Origin: an uncultured Sphingomonadaceae bacterium
GTDB lineage: Bacteria; Pseudomonadota; Alphaproteobacteria; Sphingomonadales; Sphingomonadaceae
Assembly (NCBI GenBank): GCA_947497455.1
Contig: CANMGU010000002.1
Coordinates: 1,086,506 to 1,150,505, forward strand
DNA length: 64,000 nucleotides
Reading direction: 5' to 3'
Shown here: positions 18,171 through 24,900 of the stretch, one piece after another
Numbering within the stretch: position 1 is the first letter of the stretch
How the letters are laid out: every line of letters begins with the position of its first letter
Translations under genes and position numbers: made by a program
Notes under the pieces: model-generated
What the model was told of the DNA's origin: nothing
Databases searched by the model: none
The model's input: the letters and a program-made list of their open reading frames with translations, nothing else

Positions 18171-18194
18171 TGTCCGCATTTGGGATAAAGCGGA
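18171..18194. repeat. Dispersed palindromic repeat, copy 6 (inverted, diverged)
   Basis: TGTCCGCATTTGGGATAAAG then CGGA. It is the reverse orientation of copies 1-5. Confidence 0.7.
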
Positions 18195-18250
18195 AACCAT
18201 AGGAAGGTCCGAAACTGGGGCGCTTATCCGACCGGCAACTTCAGCATTCT

Positions 18251-18284
18251 TAATGTCCGCTTTTGCGCCCATAGCGGACATAAA
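18251..18284. repeat. Dispersed palindromic repeat, copy 7 (GCGCCC subtype)
   Basis: TAATGTCCGCTTTTGCGCCC then ATAGCGGACATAAA. A perfect TGTCCGCT/AGCGGACA pair closes it. Confidence 0.85.
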
Positions 18285-18288
18285 GCTA

Positions 18289-18627
18289 TTACGGCGGGAG
18301 ACCTGAATAACCTGTTTCCTCCGCAATCGCTGACCATTTGTTGTAGTTCATAACTCGGATATTCTCGAAACCAGCGCGTCTCAACACTCTCGTGATAGAT
18401 CGGACGCAACGTTTGGGTTCTTCTCCTACTAACACCAAATCAATTTGTCTTTCTTTGTGCGGCAAATCGTCCATCCAATGCCTTACTTCTTTTTTTCGGA
18501 GTCCGATCATGTCTTGGATGCCGTATGAGCACTTGCTGCCATCAACCGACAGAAAAACTGGATAACCAAGCCGTCCGGTGGTCGCCGATGAAGCCAAAGT
18601 TAGAACAAAGATTGCTAGTTTCCACAT
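18289..18627 (-). CDS. Small exported hypothetical protein (ExbD-like periplasmic fold?)
   Basis: 112 residues: a short signal peptide (MWKLAIFVLTLASSATTG), then a domain reading RQIDLVLVGEEPKRCVRSITRVLRRAGFENIRV. This recalls the periplasmic half of ExbD/TolR proteins (a strand, then a helix ending in AGF, then a strand), but without the membrane helix and conserved Asp. Two Cys are present. No good ribosome-binding site precedes the ATG, and repeat copies flank it on both sides, so a decayed or very weakly expressed gene is possible. Confidence 0.45.
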   Translation of the reverse strand: MWKLAIFVLTLASSATTGRLGYPVFLSVDGSKCSYGIQDMIGLRKKEVRHWMDDLPHKERQIDLVLVGEEPKRCVRSITRVLRRAGFENIRVMNYNKWSAIAEETGYSGLPP

Positions 18628-19000
18628 GCTAAGAAGAACTTACCGTGTTACTCCAGTCTTCGCAACGTCCGCTTTTGCGCCCAAAGCGGACATTGCAATT
18701 TATGTATCATGAGTGCTCCAATTGCACATATCAGTTGCTGTGGTTGGGGTCGGTTTCTTTGGCGTGAACTAATGGGTCGAGATGGCCCGTAAGATCCATG
18801 ATGATCAATCTATTTGGAAAATTGCTCGCTCGCTTTGCTCTAAATATCCAAAAGCTGTTCAGCGGAACAACCAAATGCCAGTCAATATAAGAACGGTCCA
18901 AAGAACTAGCGAGCTTCCGAAAATTATCGAAACCCTGTTGCGAATATGGAGTTTTTTCATCGTACAGCGCTGAATGGCCGGTATTGCTGCCGGTACTCGC
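18628..19000. other. Gene-poor stretch with one repeat copy
   Basis: Contains dispersed repeat copy 8. A 63-codon plus-strand frame (18782-18973) has neither a ribosome-binding site nor a recognisable product and is not called. Confidence 0.45.
18665..18694. repeat. Dispersed palindromic repeat, copy 8 (GCGCCC subtype)
   Basis: ACGTCCGCTTTTGCGCCCAA then AGCGGACATT. It is the same subtype as copy 7, about 410 bases away. Confidence 0.85.
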
Positions 19001-19249
19001 TTAAGCACCGAACGCACATATCAGCGTCAGAAAGATGTAGGGGACTATCGTCGCTGTTTGAGCACCCGGCGATGGCCGCTCTATCCGGAAAGTCGGCAGC
19101 GGATCCGAAACGCGATCGATTTGGTCGGGATTCTCTTCCTTAAATGTTCCTGATGGGACAGCTAAGACGTTCAGTGCGTAAAAGCCTGCGGTCAATATAG
19201 CGCTGTAAAAATCGGACAGAAACCCGGTGCTTTTTAGATGCTTTTTCAT
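19001..19249 (-). CDS. Small membrane or exported protein, possible AraC target
   Basis: About 82 residues. The N-terminus (MKKHLKSTGFLSDFYSAILTAGFYALNVLAVPSG) reads like a signal peptide or anchor, the middle is Asp/Glu/Pro-rich, and the C-terminus is hydrophobic (TIVPYIFLTLICAFGA). AGGGGAG lies upstream. ATG 19258 (adding MIV) is also possible, and the frame is open to 19357. It would be weak on its own, but a paired TTGTCCGA operator about 210 bases upstream has the same geometry as the one beside the AraC/adhesin promoter. Function unknown. Confidence 0.4.
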   Translation of the reverse strand: MKKHLKSTGFLSDFYSAILTAGFYALNVLAVPSGTFKEENPDQIDRVSDPLPTFRIERPSPGAQTATIVPYIFLTLICAFGA

Positions 19250-19702
19250 GACGATCATCACTCCCCTTTTTCCGGCAGGTCCCGTTTCGGTCAGACAAAA
19301 CTCAAATCCGTTGCTTAGGCCAATTTCCCAAGATTCCATCACTGGCGCGCCCATCACATGTTTGCGATGGGAAGATACCAGCGAAGATTGTGTTCCAGAT
19401 CGATTGCTGTGTTGCGGTAAACAACGGCAAATAAGCTATGAGAAGAGACGGTGCCCAGTTTGTCCGAAATGCGTCTAATTTTGTCCGAGATAGAAGGATT
19501 GATCTGACGAAAGAGGCCGACGCAACGTCCTCAGAATATTGATCAGACAGCAGTTATTATAGTTAGATACATATAATTATGTCTGATTCTCTTGTGCGCA
19601 GCGATGTTCATGGAGTTGACATGTGGGCTGGTTCCGCAGCCGCGATGCGAATGGTTCTGCTCTCTTAAACTTGCGTTTGATACCGAGATTCCGGAAGAGC
19701 AT
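19250..19702. other. Intergenic region with AraC-type operator
   Basis: About 450 bases. The notable content is the direct-repeat operator at 19460-19490. The remainder, including the AT-rich 19550-19580 stretch, contains no supported gene. Confidence 0.5.
19460..19490 (+). promoter_or_regulatory. Paired TTGTCCGA direct repeat, 21-bp period (candidate AraC operator)
   Basis: TTGTCCGAAA at 19460-19469 and TTGTCCGAGA at 19481-19490 have starts exactly 21 bp apart. The same pair with the same spacing occurs at 21534-21564 on the other strand. Two direct half-sites two helical turns apart is the classic geometry for AraC-family proteins. Confidence 0.65.
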
Positions 19703-21466
19703 CTAAACGACAGTTCCCATTGATTTAAGCGCTTCGCTAGGCGTGATTCTGAACTCCTGGCGGTATAATTTGGCGAAATGCCCGACGCTGGAAAAACCGG
19801 AAGCATTGGCAATCTCGGCAACTGTATCAAATTGGCGCAGCAATATCAGGTCGCGCGCATAGCTTAAGCGTATGGACCTGATGAAGGCTGCGGGAGCCAG
19901 CCCTTGAGATTTTTTGAGACGGCGGCCCAGAGTCTTTTCCGTAACTCCCAGTTCCGCTGCCAGTGCGCCCGCCCCAAATCCGCGCTGGCTGATATTTCCA
20001 ATAACCGATTGAGTTGCCCGATCCAGAAAGCCTTGCTCGACCGGAGGCGGTATTTTTTTGTCCGTGTCGCTGGCCAGAAGCGCATGAAGCGTTTCTGCTC
20101 GTGATCCAGCAATGTCCTTTGCCTTTTCGTGTTGTTGTTCGGAAAGTGCGATTTCCTGACGAAGATTTATGGCTTCGGTCACCGCGGCGTTCCTTTGTCT
20201 TTGCATGGCGTTGATCATGATAGAGATAGCGATCATCATGAATATCGCTTCCACTATCGTTGAGCTGGTATAGCTCAACGTAATCGGTCGCATCATGATC
20301 AGTTCAAAGGTGGAACTGGTGGTCGTGACACTCACTGGAAATTTGAAGAAATAGAGCGATAAAAACAGGCCGATACTGAGCGCTACCAAGGACGCAAAGA
20401 CCGGCACTGCTTGTTTGACACCGTCAAAGATTTTGCGCCCCGTCACATAGAGCAGGATGAACGGGCTGATGATGAACAAGATCGAAACCGGCGTTCCCCA
20501 ACCCAGGGGATCGGCCATCGCCCATATCGTTGCGATCACGCCAAGACCGGTAAGCCAATGATAAACCGCCTGCTTTCTTTGCCGTGGGTCGGTGTCGATG
20601 GTCAGGAGTATGCGGCAATATTGAATATTGGCGATCATCACCAGACCGGAAGCCAGTTCGACAAATGGTTTCCATTGCACCGTCGAAATGGTCGAGCCGA
20701 ATATGATATGCGGCCACCCGTCATAGAGGAAGGTGACGAAAAACATGCCGATCAGATAGGCCGCATAATATTGGTAGAAACGCGGGTGAATTTGCCGGAA
20801 TAATATCAGGCTGAATATCGTCATGATGATGCAGAAGCCAAGCATCAGCGCGGATATAGCGGAAAATGTGCTGGACCAGTTGGACAGCAATCTGACCGAT
20901 CCGATAACCGGCGTGACGGCGGGCGCATAGGTGCCCGATACGCGGACATAGTAGGTTTCGTTCCGGCCCGGTGCGATACGGAAGGAAACAGCGGTTTGCA
21001 GCCGGTCATTGTCGCTTTGCGCCGCCGGAATGGCCCGGCCATCTTGCGCGATCGGGACGAGCTTACCGTCCTGTGCTTGAAACAGAGCCACGTCATCCAA
21101 TACGGTTTCCATGAACGAGACGCCCCATATCTGCTCATCCTCATGAGGGTTGCGTGCCTGAAATTTCAGCCACAAGGCCCCCGGAGATGACGGCATCTCA
21201 AATTGATTGTGGCAGGGCTGCGGGGTGAAGAGCTGGGCAGTGATGCTGTCCGCACCGATCGTCCCGCCGGGATCAAGAAAGAGACCGGCAACAAGGGGCT
21301 TCAACTGACCGCTGGGTAAATCCGCGAGGCTGTTGGTAACGAGCTTGCTGTTGCCATCGACACAGGCATCATTGCCGATTTGCGCATGACTGGGTGCAAG
21401 CGACACCAAACTGAATAGCAGCACGGCCAGAAACCAAAGTGCACGTTTTCGTGCAATTTCGATCAC
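19703..21466 (-). CDS. Membrane-tethered AraC-family regulator with DISM sensor
   Basis: About 587 residues. A signal peptide (IEIARKRALWFLAVLLFSLVSLAPSHAQ) precedes a periplasmic beta-sandwich like 7TMR-DISMED2 (about 30-195: ALWLKFQARNPHEDEQIWGV... ETYYVRVSGTYAP). Seven hydrophobic segments (about 205-425), a coiled coil (about 430-470) and an AraC HTH (about 490-585: FGAGALAAELGVTEKTLGRRLK... VAEIANASGFSSVGHFAKLYRQEF) follow. The regulator therefore appears fixed in the inner membrane and must bind DNA from there. GTG 21466 is preferred to ATG 21532. The longer start abuts the operator and puts 22 unneeded residues before the signal peptide. It is divergent from the adhesin, its likely target. 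Confidence 0.85.
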   Translation of the reverse strand: MIEIARKRALWFLAVLLFSLVSLAPSHAQIGNDACVDGNSKLVTNSLADLPSGQLKPLVAGLFLDPGGTIGADSITAQLFTPQPCHNQFEMPSSPGALWLKFQARNPHEDEQIWGVSFMETVLDDVALFQAQDGKLVPIAQDGRAIPAAQSDNDRLQTAVSFRIAPGRNETYYVRVSGTYAPAVTPVIGSVRLLSNWSSTFSAISALMLGFCIIMTIFSLILFRQIHPRFYQYYAAYLIGMFFVTFLYDGWPHIIFGSTISTVQWKPFVELASGLVMIANIQYCRILLTIDTDPRQRKQAVYHWLTGLGVIATIWAMADPLGWGTPVSILFIISPFILLYVTGRKIFDGVKQAVPVFASLVALSIGLFLSLYFFKFPVSVTTTSSTFELIMMRPITLSYTSSTIVEAIFMMIAISIMINAMQRQRNAAVTEAINLRQEIALSEQQHEKAKDIAGSRAETLHALLASDTDKKIPPPVEQGFLDRATQSVIGNISQRGFGAGALAAELGVTEKTLGRRLKKSQGLAPAAFIRSIRLSYARDLILLRQFDTVAEIANASGFSSVGHFAKLYRQEFRITPSEALKSMGTVV

Positions 21467-21533
21467 CGTGATTCGCCCGAAAGCCGGCCAATCGCGACTA
21501 GTTTGCCGCCGGTTCTGGCCCGCCAACACCATG

Positions 21534-21564
21534 TTTCGGACAAATTTGAACGCGTTTCGGACAA
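21534..21564 (-). promoter_or_regulatory. Paired TTGTCCGAAA direct repeat, 21-bp period (candidate AraC operator)
   Basis: Plus-strand TTTCGGACAA at 21534-21543 and again at 21555-21564, starts exactly 21 bp apart. It lies between the regulator and the adhesin. Half-sites match those at 19460-19490 in 19 of 20 positions, and the 11-base spacers also share GCGT and AA. It probably serves autoregulation, adhesin control, or both. Confidence 0.7.
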
Positions 21565-21745
21565 TCTGGCTGCGACCCCTTTATTACCCACCGTTACCGA
21601 TGTTTACACCATCTCAGAAACGCAGCGGAACTGCAATGGCTGGCAACGGCATATTGTAATCGAATGGACTTGGCCCAGGGGCCAGTCATCGTCGCCGCTC
21701 TCCGTTTCCGCGCCGGTGATCGATCAGACGCTGGCGGTTTGAAAG

Positions 21746-21877
21746 CACCGGGGAGAACCAAATGACCCACTATTATCCACGCGCTGTTGCGCGACCGAAA
21801 TTCGAACCCCCAAAGGTTCGATGTGTCTCGGGGGCATGAGTAGGCACCCGCGGGAATGGGCGGGGTGCTCCCCGGTG
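21746..21877 (+). ncRNA. Candidate structured leader RNA upstream of the adhesin
   Basis: A 10-bp perfect closing stem (CACCGGGGAG 21746-21755 with CTCCCCGGTG 21868-21877) encloses three local hairpins. These are CGCGC/GCGCG (21780-21793), CGAACC/GGTTCG (21803-21820) and CACCCGC/GCGGGGTG with one bulge (21845-21867). CCCCC in the second hairpin could also pair with GGGGG at 21830-21834 as a pseudoknot or alternative fold. It lies 116 bases before the adhesin start, on the same strand. It does not match the cobalamin, TPP, SAM, glycine or c-di-GMP riboswitch signatures I know. Whether it is a cis-acting element, a small RNA or coincidence is not shown. Confidence 0.5.
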
Positions 21878-21993
21878 TCCCGTCCATTTCGCGCGTGCCC
21901 ACCAAGCACTCCAGATATTCATCAGACATCATTGGGCCGACCCGCCCGCCAAGCAGCCATAATGGCGCTCACCCCCATCAAGGAATTTGCATC

Positions 21994-24900
21994 ATGACCC
22001 CTTCAACCAAAACAATCCGCTGCAGTCTTTTGCTCGCGACCAGTATTGCAGCCCTGACCGCCGCCAACCCAGCTTCGGCGGAAACCTGTCTGCTCGATCG
22101 GGATAATAATGGTGAAGTCGACCCCGGCATCGACAATGATGGCGGCGCCAATGCAGAAGGGAATGACGAACAGCTGGCTTGCGGGGTTGGTGCGGCTGCG
22201 ACCGGCGACCAAAGCACTGCCTTCGGCCATAATAGCAAGGCGGCTGGCATCGCCGCTACGGCCATCGGTCAAGACAGCGACGCAAGCGGCCTCTTCTCCA
22301 CTTCAATCGGAAAGGCAAGTGAAGCAACAGCCGGTCTTGCAACCGCGTATGGATCTAACAGCAAAGCCCAAGATGAGGGAAGCACTGCAATAGGTTCCGC
22401 CAGCCAGGCTAGCGGGAACAGCAGCACTGCAATCGGCGTAAACAGCCTTGCCAATGAAAACGGAGCCTCCGCAATGGGCGGGTCTGCTGAAGCGACCGGT
22501 AACAGCAGCATCGCCATTGGCAATGCCAGCAAGGCGACCGCTGGCGCTGCCATCGCAATCGGAGGATCAGCTCTTGCGAGCGCGGGCTCCGCGACTGCAA
22601 TCGGCGGTTCAGCTCTCGCGAGCGCGGCTGACAGCACCGCGGTTGGCGACAACAGTCAAGCCAACGGGCGCCTGAGCGTGGCCTTGGGGGTAAGAAGTGA
22701 AGCCAACGCGCGCGGTGGGATTGCGATCGGGAGCTATGGTTCTAACGGCAGTTTCGTTGGCGCGTTGGTCTCTGGCATAGATGCCATTGCGATAGGCACT
22801 GAGGCTATGGCGAGCGCACGTAACTCGGTGGCATTGGGCGCAACATCAGTGGCTGATCGCGAAAACAGCATTTCAGTCGGTGCAAGCGGCGCGGAACGAC
22901 AAATTGTCAATGTAGCTGCAGGTACGGAAGATACTGACGCTGTTAACCTCGGGCAGCTTACCGCATCCATCGCCACGGTCAGTGCAGGCAGCTGTCGCAA
23001 CATTTTCAACGGTAGGCTCGAATGTGGAAACGGGGCAGCGGCAACAGGCGATAGAAGCACCGCTTATGGCTCCCGCAGTACGGCCAGCGGTGAAACCAGC
23101 ACCGCGATTGGATTTGAAAGTGAGGCCGTCGGTGATCGCACCACCGCGATCGGATTTAGAAGTGAGGCCAGCGGTACAGGTGGCACTGCGATCGGGCAGG
23201 CCAGTGTGGCCAGCGGTCTAAGTGGAACCTCCATGGGAACCGGCAGCAGAGCAACCGCAACTAACACCACCGCAATTGGTTTTGTAAGCGATGCCACCGC
23301 TCTAAATGCCACAGCATTAGGCACTTTAAGCGAGGCAACGGCGATCGCCAGCACAGCGATTGGCGTGTCGAGTGATGCGACTGGCAATGACAGCACAGCC
23401 CTAGGCCGAACAAGTATGGCTACGGCTATAGACACTACTGCAACGGGCGCCTTTAGTGCGGCGACCGGTATCTACAGCACAGCATTGGGCCACTCCAGTC
23501 AGGCCAGCGGTGACCGCTCTATTGCTATTGGCGCTGATGGCGAGGATGCAGATGATCAGGGCGCGACCGCATCTGCCAGCGGTGCAATTGCAATCGGCAA
23601 TGATGCGCAGGCGACCAACGAAAGAGCGGTGGCGCTTGGTTTGGGGGCAATTGCATCCGGCTCCACCGCACTTGGCGGCGGCGCTCAGGCCACTGGTGCT
23701 GGTTCGGTTGCCATCGGTATAGATTCTCGAAGCACCGGTGCGCGTTCTGTTGCCATAGGCGAAGATGGCCGGGACCCCGATGTTCTGGGCGCGCGGGCCA
23801 CGGGCGATGACAGCACGGCAGTGGGCAATGATGCATTGGCCAACAATGCCCAAGCAAGCGCGTTCGGATCCGGAAGTGCGGCGAGCGGGACCGGCAGCAT
23901 CGCCATTGGAGCTTCCAGCCAGGCCAGTGCTGCAAGCAGTACCGCCGCCGGATTTGACAGCGTGGCCAGCGGTTTGGGCAGCGCCGCCATCGGGGCTTCC
24001 AGCGAGGCCAGTGGTATCAACAGCACCGCTATCGGACGCGACAGTCGGGCCAGCGGGGTCGGTGGCACCGCTACCGGAACTTTCAGTGAATCTAGCGGTA
24101 TCAGCAGCACTGCTAACGGGCAGTCCAGTGTGGCCAGCGGTGAACGCAGCACCGCCATCGGAACTTCCAGCGACGCAACCAGTGCATATAGCACCGCACT
24201 CGGTTCTCTCAGTGAAGCCAGCGGTGACCGCAGCACCGCCATCGGTTCAAGAAGTGTGGCCAGCGGTGACCAGTCTATCGCTATTGGTGCAGATGGCGAC
24301 GATCCCAACAATATTGGCGCTCTTGCCGCTACCGCCTCCGCCAGGGGCGCGGTTGCGATCGGTAATGAAACACAGGCAACAGCGATTAATTCGGTGGCGC
24401 TGGGCGCTGGATCCATTGCCAATCGCGCTAACAGTTTATCGGTCGGCTTTGTCGGCGGTGAGCGGCAGATCGTCAATGTCGCAGCAGGTACGCAAGACAC
24501 CGATGCTGTGAACCTGGCCCAGCTTAACGCATCCCTGGCGGTGGCGGGCGCCAGCGGCTGTCGCAACAATCCCGGTCCTGACGGCATCCCCGGCACCGCC
24601 GACGATCCTGCCGACACGCTTGAATGCGGTGACGAGGCAATAGCCTCGGCGGCTGGCAGCACCGCAATCGGTGACAATAGCGAGGCAAGCGGGGATGGAG
24701 CGAGCGCGGTTGGTAACAGCGCACAAGCTTCGGGTGATGATGCCATCGCCTTCGGAACAAGGGCAAGCGGTACCGGTGAAGACAGCACCGCAATCGGTAC
24801 AAGGAGTGAGGCCAGCGGTGAAAGCAGCATTGCCATGGGCCGCACCAGTAAGGCCAGCGGTATAGAGGGGATCGCCATTGGCGTATTCAGTAAGGCCAGC

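Larger units (their letters stand above)
17883..18288. other. Promoter region of the two-partner secretion operon plus repeats
   Basis: About 400 bases. The 17900-17970 stretch is very AT-rich (TATATACATATATTGATGG) and is the likely promoter zone for the leftward TpsB operon. Two dispersed repeat copies occupy 18171-18194 and 18251-18284. A short plus-strand frame at 18115 is a readout of the repeats (MSAFAPIADIK) and not a gene. Confidence 0.55.

Noticed and set aside
18115..18306. 63-codon frame containing MSAFAPIADIK
   Set aside because: Translation of dispersed repeat copies; no ribosome-binding site or protein-like composition.
18782..18973. 63-codon plus-strand frame
   Set aside because: No ribosome-binding site, no recognisable domain; probably chance.
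21795..21825. GTTCGAA-containing segment as a tRNA or tmRNA T-arm
   Set aside because: The flanking bases do not form a T-stem on either strand and no acceptor or anticodon arms are present.
21746..21877. Known riboswitch (cobalamin, TPP, SAM, glycine, c-di-GMP)
   Set aside because: Their consensus cores could not be found; kept only as an unclassified structured RNA candidate.
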